Positions 33,706-45,097 of a DNA stretch of 64,000 nucleotides are shown here, piece after piece (positions within the stretch are counted from its first letter, which is position 1; every line of letters begins with the position of its first letter). The DNA is from Pleodorina starrii (Eukaryota > Chlorophyta > Chlorophyceae > Chlamydomonadales > Volvocaceae): positions 4,935,001 through 4,999,000 of the forward strand of contig BRXU01000003.1 in assembly GCA_030267565.1 (NCBI GenBank), in the 5' to 3' direction. The notes under the pieces were generated by a model that was not told the DNA's origin, searched no databases, and worked only from the letters and a program-made list of their open reading frames with translations. The translations under genes and the position numbers were made by a program.

Positions 33706-36700
33706 TTAGGCGCGTTTCACCTTTGCAAACCCCGCTGCTGCCGCCGCCGACGCTGCGGCCCGTTGTTGAGGCGTCCAGCAGGGGCTTGCCGCAACAGCAG
33801 CAACAACAGCAGCAGAGGGCGGTTTGGCAGCAGCCGTGCTGCTGCCGAAGCCGCTGGCGCTGATGATGCAGGTGGCGGCGGTGATTCCGGTTGTTGAGGT
33901 GGTGGCGGTGGTGGCGCCGCTTATGCCGGTGGTGGTGGTGGTGGTTATGCCGCCGGTGGTGGTGGCGGTGGTGGTTGCGGTGCTCGCACAGCTGCCGAAG
34001 CTGTCATCAAAGTGCACTACTGGCGGCGCCGCCGCCGAGGACCCAGAAGCAACGACGACAGCCGATGGTGGACCGCCAGCCGATGTTGAAATAGTCTCCG
34101 CCGTTGCGTCATTGTCGTCGTACAGCAGGGCCGCCTCCAGCTGCGTACCGCGGATCAGGTCGTGTACGTCGTTGAAGTACGGCGAGTTGAGGACCTGATC
34201 CGCCGTAACGCGGTCGTTGGGGTCCAGTCGCAAACACGACTCCAACAGCCGGACCAGCTGGCTGTGCGGGTCCCTGCTGCTGCTCCCGCACCCGCCACGG
34301 TGGCCGCCGCTGTTAGCGCCGCCGGCAGCAGCGCCGGAGAGCTGCTTCCGCAGGAAGTCGTGGGGATCGTAGGGAGGCAGACTGCGGACAGCAGATATAG
34401 ATGTACGAGCGGGGCCCAGCGAGACGGAAGTAGATTGAATGGATGGATTTTAGTCTTATCTGCATCTACACGCACTGCGCCTAAACTAGCTAGCTATTGT
34501 GTCGACTAAATAAATAAAAGGGCTAGCGGAAGCCTAAACTAGCTAATAGCTATTGTGTCGACTAAATAAATAAAAGGGCTAGCGGAACACAGCTAGCACA
34601 GTGGAACAGTGGAACACATACATACACGGTAAGATAGCAAGCTGAAGCACGCAAGAGGGAATGTATGTCACATACATGGCAAAGATATGCATCTATAGAT
34701 AGGACATCGAGCAAGCAGTCAGTGAAGCAACGCACGGCGTATGTATGTGCAGCAGCATGCATGGATGCATGCATGCATGCATGGCATCTGATGGCGTACA
34801 CCAACGAACGGCGCAGCGTAGCACAGTGCATGCTCCGCGCATGCTCGCTTGCGTAAGTACGTATATATACGGCGGCGCGAGGTGTGTGCGTGCTGCCAAT
34901 TGCAAAGCTGACTTACGTACGTACCAGCAGAACCTCATGATCTGAAGAAGCTGGTCCGCGTGAGAGCTGCCCGGGAACAGCGGCTTGCCGATAGCCAGCT
35001 CAGCCACCGTACAGCCGTACGACCATATGTCTGCATGCGGAGGTTTGGGGCAGCGATCGAGCGGCGGAGCACGTGCGTGCGTGCGGTCGGCGGCGGCTGA
35101 GCCGGCGGCTGAGGACGGAGCGAGGGTGCAAGGCCCCAAGCAACATACACTTCTCAGCGGCAGAGGGCGGGCCAGGAGCAAGTGCCAAGAGCATCATAGC
35201 CCTTCTCTGATGTATGTCATGGAATTGAATAAGTTACGTAAATAATCGTTTGATGACGACGGGAGGATGTCATGCACGCATGTATTGCGACCGGCGGTGC
35301 TAGCTAGCTACGGATTGCCAGCAGGTCGGACGGCACCCCTTCAACAATGAAGTAAGCCCAGATCTGGGCGGGCCTGCAATTTATCGGTGCGACCCGCCCC
35401 GCCCCGCCCGGGCCCGGCCTGTGATGAATGGTTCGGTGTCCCCTTAATCCACGCCTTAATCCAAGGGCGGGCGTCCTCCCCCATTCCTCCATCCTGCAAA
35501 GGTCGCTGAAGCACTTAACATACAAATAAAGGGCCGCTGCAGTCTAAGCCCCTTTCTCTCTCGCTCCTATTGTCTTACGTACCCGCGGACAGGCTGTGGC
35601 TCTGACCGGCAAGCACCTCGGGCGCCATGCGCCAGCGGGATGACTGCGGCTGCTGGCCGCCTCGCGCTCGAGGCTGCTGGTCGCCGCGTAGAGCCCTTTA
35701 TGGGGACGACGCACGGGCAAGACGTACAGACCGGGGCAATGTATGCCTCAATGAAGACCGGGGCGGCGCAGGGAACGTCGGTGATGCATGTGGAAGTATC
35801 ATTACGGTTTATTTGCTGTTCTCGTGGTCAGGTGCGTGCGTAAAATTAGAGGCTGCATGACCTGGTCAGGATAGGAAGGTAAATTGGCCAATCTAGCTAC
35901 CTGCCCAAGTGCCCATCCCGTGCACCCAGGGGTGCGCGTGCGTGTGCGTGTGCGTGTGTGTCGGTAGCGCTCGGGTCGCTCGCTTAGAGGGTCACATACG
36001 AGCTGCACAGAGGGTCACATACATGCTACGCTCGCTCTCACCTACCTGGCAGAGCCGAAGTCGGCCAGTTTAAGCACACCCGCGTCTTCCAACAGCAAAT
36101 TGGCGGGGCGGATATCGCGGTGCACGATCTGCGTATGTATGTGGAGCGTATGCGGGTACATACGGAAGGAAGCTGGGGTGTTGCTGGTTCATTCGATCGT
36201 CGGGCGCGCGCGCCAGGCAAGGTGACATGTAAGGGAGGCGACACGCACGTTGTCATACGCAGTTTATTACCGAAGGACCATGCACGCGATTGTGTCGTCA
36301 CGAGCAAGTGTGCATGAATGCCGTACCTCTCTGTCGTGCAGGTGCTTCAGCGCCCTTGCCAGCTGCCACGCCATCAGCTTCACCTCCGGATAGGACAGCA
36401 AGCCGCCGCCGACGCCGCCACCGTAGACGACGCCACAGCTGTCGCTACTGACGCCACTAGCAGGGCCGACCGTAGCTCCGAGGAAGCCCGCCATCGAAGC
36501 CCGCCGCCGGGCGTGGAGCTCCGAAGCGACGGTCCTGTTATTAGTTGGCACCCATACATGCACGCACACGTGCACACACGCACGCATATGTGTGAGCCGA
36601 CACAAAAACGAAGGGATGCTGGTTAGGGTGATGTCGCTACGTAACTGAATGTCCAGCTGGACGACGGAGGTGCCCGCCGGTATGTACAATGCGGTGAGGG

Positions 36701-36992
36701 CGACGGTTACGAAGCCGAGAGACACGCCGGCAAGACGTAAGCAGCGCAAAGCAGGCCTTACATACAATTCACCCGCCCACCTGCTGTTTGCCGTCTGCTC
36801 CACATGCAGCACATTCCGTGCTGCCGCATGGCAGGGGCACCGGCCGCCGTTGATGTTGCTGTTGCTGGCGCCGGTCATTTCGTCGGCGCTCCCCAGCAGC
36901 AGCCGCGTCACGTTGGGGTGAGCCGGCTGGGCGATGCCGGGCAGCGACGTGAACTCGCGACGGGAGGACTGTTGTTGCTTCTGAGTGGTGAC
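33706..36992 (-). CDS. CDKL/CMGC-like protein kinase, 5' end unresolved
   Basis: Exons recognised: 36327-36992 (possibly several merged; open throughout), 36046-36128, 35583-35643, 34925-35030 and 33706-34381. Order of kinase motifs: [20 protein letters not shown] (alpha-C to subdomain IV), [16 protein letters not shown] (VIa), [17 protein letters not shown] (VIb), LADFGSAR (VII), [12 protein letters not shown] (VIII), [20 protein letters not shown] and [14 protein letters not shown] (IX-X), [20 protein letters not shown] (XI). The PLFPG.S..DQL pattern points to CDK-like (CDKL) or related CMGC kinases, many of which regulate flagella. Phase joins 35583|35030 and 34925|34381 cleanly. The join 36046|35643 does not close, and the activation loop is short, so an exon is missing there. 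The Gly-rich loop and VAIK lysine were not found upstream. Catalytic HRDxK reads HRDIR. The C-terminal tail is Thr/Ala/Gly low complexity. Confidence 0.75.
34479..34587 (+). repeat. Tandem duplication, 2 x about 55 bp, in a kinase intron
   Basis: The stretch from gcctaaactagctag to ggctagcggaa occurs twice (34479-34531 and 34532-34587), differing by a 3-bp insertion in the second copy. It lies in the last intron of the kinase gene. Confidence 0.85.
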
Positions 36993-39900
36993 CTGCGTGA
37001 TGGCACATGCATGCATCGACACACACAGATTGATTGATTGATTAGCGGCGAGGGCACGGTTCGGAAAAGGAGCGAGCGAGAAAGCGGTAACGCAGCGATC
37101 GAGATCGTGTGCTTACCCTAGCCAGCGTGTCTTATGGCCAACGTATTCGATTTCAGCATGACCATCACCGCTTGAGTGTGTTTGTTACATGGTTGGGGGT
37201 GCGTGCCCCTCTCATGAACAAAAAACCCATACGAACCGAGGGCCCAAGGCAACACCGCTTGTATCATGCGTATCGATACAGGACCGCTGCAAGGAAGATG
37301 TGCGGTGAAGGTAGGGCGCTGGCAACGCGCGCACATCTGGCTGGGCTGATCGGTACGGACGACGCGACCTGCTGCGGCCTGAACCAGTCAACAGAGCGCG
37401 GTAGGTGTAGTTCCTAACCAGCAGATAGCCGTGTGCGCACTGTGTGAAGAAAGCCGTTTTCGGTTCAGAGGATGACGCCGTACGTCGTAACACTCGCTGG
37501 CCTGAGGGCTTTTGCGTCAGGTAGGGTTAGGTTTGCTGGTGTGCCGGTGGACGAAGCGCCAATACCAACAATGTTCAAACCGGGTTTTGGCTGGCTGGGG
37601 TAATGTGCTGCGTTCCACGGGCCCGTGTGCTTTAGGTACCTCGCGATATTATAACGCCCGTGCAGTCCCACTGCGGCGCATGCAAATGTCTGTCGCTGGC
37701 AGCGCGCAACTTTGAGCGACCGAGGACGTAGGGTCTGGTGAATAATATTATGAAGTGAGCGAACACGCGATACGGACTGGACCCGTGCGTGCTGGGAGGG
37801 AAGTACTTGTCGGCTTGTCGCACCAAATTCGACAGGAGGACAGCCAGTCACGCACTCCTCCGGCTTGATTGTCAGCGGGAGCTTGTCTAGGCACTATGCG
37901 CCACATGTGCCCTGTCCGCCTGCTGAATCGGAGCCGGAAGTTCAGAAAAGCTAGCTTGTCATTTTTCAACACATCTGAGAAGCAGGGCGGACCCGTCAAC
38001 GGAAACTGCTTCACTACGGAAAACGTCTAGAAACGGGTAAGTTAGCTGGTCACTATGCCCTGTTGTTTTGGATTTTAACGCATTCATTGCGGGTTAGCGT
38101 GCCAGGCAGCGCCAGGCCAAGTATCCGCCGTGCGTGGGTAACAGTTAGTTGCTAGGCGTCAAATGGGGAGAAACGCTCGCGCCAGAGCAGAAAGCAAATC
38201 TAGCTAATGAGAAATATTGTTCTAGCGAACGAGGCGACTCACCGGCCCCGCAATGCCGATTGACGCCATTTCGCTTGGAACGTGTGCTTGGTCCAAGCTC
38301 TCGCCTCCGCAGACAATTGTTCGACGTTGCAAACAAAAATTCATCAAGAAGGATACTCCTCGTGCTCGCAGGGTGAGGAGAATCCTGGTGGCTGGACGAA
38401 ATATGTTACCGAAGTAGGAAGAACGGAGAGGGAAGTGCTGTCAGCGCAAAAATTCGTTGTCGCGTCAAGGATGTGGTGCTAACCTATATACTGCAAGCAG
38501 TTTTTTATTCCAAGAAGGAAATGTTCGAAGGTAATAATGTAAAGTCCTGACGCGCACGTGACTTGCCCGTTCAGTTTTTGTACGGGACTGTCAGCTAAGT
38601 GTCGTAGGCCCGTAGTAGCTTGACAACAACACGTACGTATGCAGTGACGATGATGAGCCATGGATCGATCCATGTTGAGTAAATGCGCCATCACTTACAT
38701 CGTCAGTCGATTTTCTTGCTGAAATGCGCTCGCTCAGTAGTAACGCAGCAGCAGCAACTTTATTTCCTGCCAGCGGCGGTTAGTTTTCGCAAACGAAGGG
38801 CTAGGCATTGCTTGGCTGTATTCAGCTGTATGCAGCAGTTTACAGCTATTTTGCAGCTATCTTAATATTTATTATAACGACGGTAGGAGTTCGTTCATAG
38901 CTACCTCGATACGCCATCCGAAGTAGTGTTACTAATTAAATCTGTCAGCCCTTGTTTGCCTTCAGTTTCCAGACTGGTCCTCCATCCATGCGCATGTCGA
39001 CAGATATCCGTGACGCTGGGCATAATAACCTACCTATTGCCTCTTCAAGTCTGGTTCACTGCTGTGGACTACGTTATGCTGTGCGCTTACTTGGCCGCCG
39101 GGGGTTTGGGTAGATGGTGTATGTATGTATGGGGCTTTTGGCTGGATTTACTGGCTCCATCCAGCAGCAGGGGAGTTGGGGCAACGGACCCCGTCTGGCA
39201 GTAGCAGGCCCCAGCTCAATGGAAGCTTCTCCTCCGCACCCTCCGGTCCATCCGCGTGGCGGCTGTGTGCGGGCCCGCGCGGGTCCTGCGGATAGAAACG
39301 TGGGGGCGGGATGAGAAGGAAGGACAACAGCGACAATGACGGAGGCCGCAGCGCGTCTCCGGGCGTGTGTGTATGTGTGACGACCCTACCCAAGTTGCAC
39401 TGTCCCTGCATTTCCCCCGCATCCGGTGAGTGGCGCAGTGCCCCTTCCCAACCAACTAACGGCGGATGTCCACGATGCCCCGCCCTGCCCCGCCAACGTG
39501 TCCCGCCCCGAAGCCAAACCGTTGGACAGCTGCTGCAGACGCGGCCCGATGAAGGAAATATGTTGATGTGATGAACTGCGGCAGTAACCTGCTCACGGCT
39601 GCCCGCCATGGCGCACCGCCCCTGCATACCGGCGAGAGTTGCGCTACGATGCACCAGGATGCACCATTCAAGTACTGCAACAAACAGTTAGCAAATTTGA
39701 TTTATTTTTTTATATTTTTGATGTATATGATTTGTATACCAAACACGATTTATGTGAACTTCGCTCGGAAAACCCCTAGATTCCTTCGCAAATTGGCGAT
39801 CTACTGTTTTTCAATCCCATGCATGGTTTTCGCTTCTGTCTGATAGAAAAATAATTGTTCACATAAGTCGACATTTGCAAATATGGAAACCCATGGAGAA

Positions 39901-41445
39901 AACAACCGGCCCTACAGAATTCGACCGGTTCCGTCCCGGAGCCTAATAATGAAGTCAGCACAGAGACTGGCTCGCCGCAACTTATTTCATACGGCAGAGT
40001 AAGTAGTAAATACATTTAAAGAACAGTTAGCAGAACGAGCTGTACCAAGCAATTTCACACCAAGCAACGTCAACGGTTCGTGTGTCTGTTACCCGCTGGG
40101 CGGGCACCCATAGTAGCAGTTGGTTTTCGCAAAATGGAAGTGGAGTTCCCGGGCTCGAAACGCTGCATTTGCAAGGAATCCACATACTTGTTGACATTTA
40201 GATACTTTGATTATCGCGATACATGCAAAAGATTGCGGGGTCGCAAAGATGCTTTTGCAGTGGCAGCTGTCAGGGGTGTAGTAGCACTTCGTTTGCTTGT
40301 GAGATTTGTCAGTGGTGTGCGTCAGCGAGGTACACTGTGTTGTGTCAGACTGGACAGAAATTGGAATGTCTGTTAATGTCCAAGTGGATCACCACGCGAA
40401 GGCGTTGATGAGTCACTTTCTGATGCAAGATGAAGGCCAAGGTCGGTGGGTCGGTGTGTCCAGATAATCGTTTTTGGGGGAACATGCTCGTTTGATTTGA
40501 GGACTGTCAGTAGAGCCGCAGTGCAGCAGCCGCCTGCGACTGGGTTGTGACGTATTCTGGACTAGCTAGCCATGACGGAGTGTAACGGCTCGTAAGATAG
40601 GGGCAACGGTGGAGAGAGGCGAAACGGCGGTGACGCCCGCTGCCCTACCGGCTGGTTCTGGCAGTAAGCGCGTGCACCGTAACTACATACGGTCATGACC
40701 ATGCTCGAGCACGGTCCCCAACACGGTCTGGCGCAAAGAGCCGGGCTGGGTTGGAGCTGCTCGCGACGTTGCCTAATGCACATGCCTCACTTGCCGAAGG
40801 CATCTTCATTTATTCATTTGATCCAGGGAAGGGTGAGAGGGACGGGGCCTCTTGGTTAGGTTTCTGTTCTGCCCGCTGGGGAGTTCCCTCATGTCAGAGT
40901 TGTTTGGTGGTGTGATGTCCGTCCACCGTGGAGCGAGCCTGGTTCGTTAGTTGGGCTTTTGGACTGGATCTGTACTTCCGTCGGCAACAAAATGCTGTTA
41001 TTAGGGGCACAAACGCCAGTGGTGTCTGTGCGTTGCCGACCAACCGAACCAACCGCGGCTCACTCCTATGCGATTGGCTGGTATGCCTACCTGACGGCGA
41101 GCATGCATGATAGCAGCCGACAACCGAACGAACCGGCAACTGCTGAACCGTTGACGACATCAACCGCATCCTGCACGGCATGCAACTAACTCCGTTTCAC
41201 TTCATCAGCATCGATGTCAGGCATCCCTGATATCTATATTATCTCCATGAGCCAGCTAGCCAGTCAGAACACAAGCAACATCAAGCCCTCTATTTAGGCA
41301 ACCATCAATTCACAGAACAGAAAGCAAACAGGAACCCTATACGTACGTACCATTTGACCCTACCCTACCTTCCGTTCCCAGAGGACGACCGTGCCTAGGC
41401 CTGCCTCCCGGGTTCTTTCATTCGCACCAGCGTTAACATAGCATA
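36993..41445. other. 4.4-kb interval without a supported gene
   Basis: The missing N-lobe exons of the leftward kinase should lie in its left part (37.0-38.0 kb), but none could be found by eye. At 39200-39540 the minus strand has short coding-like patches (e.g. AAAVQRFGFGAGHVGGAGRG and GAEEKLPLSWGLLLPDGVRC) without a joinable splice chain; they may be remnants. At 39690-39760 the DNA is very AT-rich. The rest is ordinary intergenic sequence. Confidence 0.35.
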
Positions 41446-42641
41446 ATGATTCACTCCACCGACGACGTTTGCTGGATCTGCTTCACCGGCGCTGAGTCCG
41501 CGCCTCTTATGCGGCCCTGCCCCTGCCCCCGCTTCGTGCACCGCGGCTGCCTGGGCCGCTGGCAGCTGCAGTGCGCAGGGAAGAGCGAGGAGACCCAGTG
41601 CCGCTTCTGCGGCAACAACCTTCCGCGGCTTGACGAGACGCTGACGCCCGACCACCTCCGAAGCATGTACAGGAGCGTAGTCACCTACATGGCCATCCAG
41701 TACAACGAGCAGGTGCGTGATGCATGTGGACACGCACGCACGACATTGATTGCGGCGGCAGGAGCGACCTTAATTTAAGCAGAGCGCTGCAGTGGTCGCT
41801 TGCATTAGATAGCCGATCGCAGCGATTTGCGCCCATTTTGAAAATAATTGCTTAGACCACGTTGTTGATGTAGAAATAAGTAAAGCCCTCATCCCGCGTG
41901 GCCTTATAATTATTGCGCCGCATGGGTGCCAGGGTCGAGAAAGTCGAGCGCCCTGACGAGCAAGATGTATGGACTTCATTCTATACATTGAATCCTGCGT
42001 GCGTGCTGCCGTGTGGGCCCGGGACTACCAAATCCATTCGGCCAGCTCCTGAACCTACGTACGTGACCCTACCTGTTAGTTGTATATCGGTGCACTTTTG
42101 CATCTACTGTAGCACACTGTATGTAGGGTAGCTGGCGCGCCCCAGATACATCTAAATAATTTAATTGCTGCGTGCCTCACTCGCTCGCTTCCTCCGTCCG
42201 CATTGCCCGCCCGCCCTATCTATCTACCTGCAGTACTACATGGTCCCTGTGCGGCCCGGCGTTGATAGCGCGGAGGATTTTCGCGCTCGGGTCAAGAAAC
42301 TCATCGGTCTGCCAGATGATCAAGAGATCAATGTGAGTCTAACTGGATACGGCGGAATATATAGCTAGGAGAACTCACCTCTTAATACTGCATACATACT
42401 AATGCATGTTTATTAACGCCACTACTGCCGTACATTTGTGCCTGATTCGCTCGTGGATCCCATCCATCCGCAGGTGTCCTTCCAATGTGCGGCACCTACC
42501 ACAGGCGAGCAGCTCACGCTCAGCGGCATTGAGTGCTTCAACGCGGCTGCAACATGTGCAGGAATCAGCGCTGCCAAACTCGCTGCAGGCGAGGACGCTG
42601 GATTCGTGTGGCACGGTCCAGTGGCCTCCCAGCAAAAGTAG
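41446..42641 (+). CDS. RING-CH (RINGv) zinc-finger protein
   Basis: Three phase-matched exons: 41446-41712, 42234-42332 and 42474-42641; 177 aa. The N-terminus is a C4HC3 RING-CH finger: Cys9-x2-Cys12, Cys25-x-Cys27, His32-x2-Cys35 and Cys52-x2-Cys55, with the Trp39 typical of MARCH-type E3 ubiquitin ligases. The finger is read in DVCWICFTG, RPCPCPRFVHRGCLGRWQ and ETQCRFCG. Exon 2 has MVPVRPGVDSAEDFRARVKK, and exon 3 ends with IECFNAAATCAGISAAKLAA. No transmembrane segment is present, unlike most MARCH proteins, so it is a soluble RINGv protein; ligase activity is an inference. A paralogous copy of the last exon lies at 62159-62278 in this window. Confidence 0.85.
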
Positions 42642-43604
42642 TGCATGCGCACACTAGGGAGCTGGCTAGTTGCTGCATTGTCGGATGGGTCTTGGGTGGG
42701 GGTGGGGGCCTAGGGACGCCTTTACGACGCCCTTAATTTGCTTGCTTTGCACGCGGAGCACGCACCAGGTGTCTCGTTCGTTCGTCACCACACCCTGCTG
42801 ACAGAACCGTCTCCGCCGTGTCTACTGCTTATCATGTAGCCCGTCGATGACTACCGCTTATTTTTCATGTGCACACCAGCCACACACATACATACATATA
42901 CCATACACATGTATGATATACAACGTACAGCAGCAGCCGTATATATACCGGGTGCGTGCGAGACATATCATAGTGGCGGCGGTAGGTGGAACGAGGGTGA
43001 CGGCGGATGGTACCGTTAGCGAACCATGCATGGAACCATACCTGTTATGCATGTCCTATAGCTCATGATACACGCAGATATAACGGATATAGCTGATGTA
43101 TATATAACATGCATGCACACAAGCGTATCCTAGGAACGAGTACATAGGAATTTCAATGTGTGGCTGGATTATTGCTCGATGCGTGCCAGCATGCATGTGT
43201 GGACGTATGGTGGTGCTGACGCGGACGTACGTACGGGTTTGAGTGTTTGTGGCGATTTGTAAACATAAAGCCCAACCGTTTCGCATACCCGCCCGTAGTG
43301 AGCTGCGCTGTGCTACCAATCGACAAGCTCGTTGCCCCTCGCTGTAGACATGCATGATGCCTCTCTGCCGCCTACGTGCGTACTTGCGACATGCACGCGC
43401 ACACGCATGGATGGGTGGTCTTGGTGCGTGTAGTGTGTCACACCATACCATACTGTCGGCCCCATCTAGCCACTTTGCTATTATTATTTGTGGACGAATG
43501 ATGACTCATGCAATAAGGCCTGGACGCGTGGGACGAAACAGCGTGACAACGCTTATTAGTTGGCACGAATGCATGCTTTTCCTTGGCCCTTGCTAGATAT
43601 CTAG
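42642..43604. other. Intergenic, no gene seen
   Basis: 3' flank of the RINGv gene. It contains alternating tac/atg/catac runs (42884-42930) and many gtac/tgca tetramers. No exon supported. Confidence 0.35.
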
Positions 43605-43951
43605 ATGATGGGCGAGGCCAGCTTTCTGATGCAGGGCGGTTACACGCCCCACGTCTGCCAGCAGCAGGGTACCTCACGAATCGACATACGTATGCTGTCC
43701 TGCAGAGAGGATGCTATTTACACTACACCGGCGCAGGGCTGGCCAGCTTGCAAGCAGGCGGCCTTGACATGCGACGTATGTGTATCCGGCGGGCTACCCG
43801 GTTTACCAAAGAATGTGAAGTGGGTAAGTACTGTAGGTCCGGCATTTTGCCAGTTGATGCATGCATCGATCGATGGATGGCAAGGTATTTCGTGTTTTTC
43901 CCAGCCACCGGAGGGTTTGGAACGGTCACCCCTTTTCTTCTATCTGGCAAA
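43605..43951 (+). CDS. Weak three-exon candidate, unknown
   Basis: Three stretches join in phase: 43605-43668 (MMGEASFLMQGGYTPHVCQQQ, ends G|gtacct), 43708-43823 (IYTTPAQGWPACKQAALTCD onward, ends TGG|gtaagt) and 43905-43951 (PPEGLERSPLFFYLAK). A further exon beginning near 44010 would add one base and meet a stop, giving about 76 aa with several cysteines. The acceptor for exon 2 (gcagag) is not ideal, and a 5' exon may exist before 43605. No family recognised. This could be a fragment of a larger or dead gene. Confidence 0.25.
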
Positions 43952-45049
43952 GTACGTATGTGTGCCGTCGGAACGGTAGGTGTTGCTATCTTGATGCATG
44001 ATACGTAGATAGTTCGGTTGGATGCATGGGCCTCTTGTGGGCGCCTTCCGAATGGGCCTTTATTTGCTGCTGACAAGGTGAAGAACAACACCTCAACACC
44101 GGCCCCAACGAGTAGCCCCGACGTATTGCCCACGCAGCCGTATCACCGTCGGTCTGCCACAACAGCAGGCGGGCACAGACATACGTATACTTGAGACTTG
44201 ACATTTGCGCACAGCAGACTTGCTTGCTATGTAGAATACAAATATATTTTTGCCAAATTGAGATATTTAGATGTTTTGAAATATGAATATTTTTCTTATG
44301 AAGTTGCCCCTTTCCCCCCGACACCGAAACGCCTGGCCGCTGAAACCGGATCCAGCCAACCGAATACGTGACGCTGGAACGCGAAATCTGGTTGTATTAC
44401 ATGATTAATTTCATAAAGCATTTTATGCGGAAGCCGGCGAATCTATAGCGATAGAGCTATGCGAGGGGTTCTGCGCTGCCCAGCCAATGAAGAATATCAC
44501 AAACCAAGTCCTCGGCGACAATAATAAACAAAACCCTAAAACCCAAAAAAACCACCAACCAAGTCCTCGACGGCAATAAGAAAAAATTCTCAGCTACACC
44601 ACCTACATCCCGCAGCCATTATTCCAGTGCTTGTTTCCTCACGTTACCCTCATCCTCAGCAATCCTTACTACCGGCGATAATAGAGCAATGCGACTGGCA
44701 AGCGCCATCCACAGATAGGTGAGACCGACAGAGGCGCCCGGCGGGCGTCCCGCGGTGCATGTCAGGCCGGTGTTCAAGTAACCTAAGCCACACGGGGGCG
44801 GGGCGAAGTAACACCGACCGGCTTGCTTCGTTGAACACCGGCGCATCTAGATAGCACATCATCATGCCCTCGGAGTGTACACAGTTACAAGCAATAATCA
44901 CTCCAACGATAACCGGCGCTAGCTAGAATCAGACGGCGGAGACTCCACGCAAGTGGTGTAGATGCTGCCTGGCGGGGCAGCTGCACGATGATCAAGGTGC
45001 AAGTTAAGGCCACCTATAAGCTATCGCCGCAACGGGACAAACCGCATTA
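43952..45049. other. Intergenic, no gene seen
   Basis: It includes an imperfect direct repeat of about 20 bp (aaccaagtcctcg...caataa) near 44502-44580, with a short ccctaaaaccc motif between the copies. ORFs near 44619-44901 on the minus strand have no splice support. Confidence 0.35.
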
Positions 45050-45054
45050 TTACA
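45050..45054 (-). terminator. TGTAA poly(A) signal of the pherophorin-like gene
   Basis: TTACA on the plus strand is TGTAA on the coding strand, 44 nt after the pherophorin-like stop codon. The 3' UTR would be very short. Confidence 0.35.
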
Positions 45055-45097
45055 CACGCACCGCCTGCATCCCTGTTCTCATCCACATTTCTCAAAC

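Noticed and set aside
33824..34198. Val-rich plus-strand ORF resembling a membrane protein
   Set aside because: It is antisense to the Thr/Ala-rich tail of the kinase on the minus strand.
44520..44560. Telomere-like ccctaaaaccc motif
   Set aside because: Only one copy; volvocine telomere repeats would need tandem copies of the 8-mer to be meaningful.
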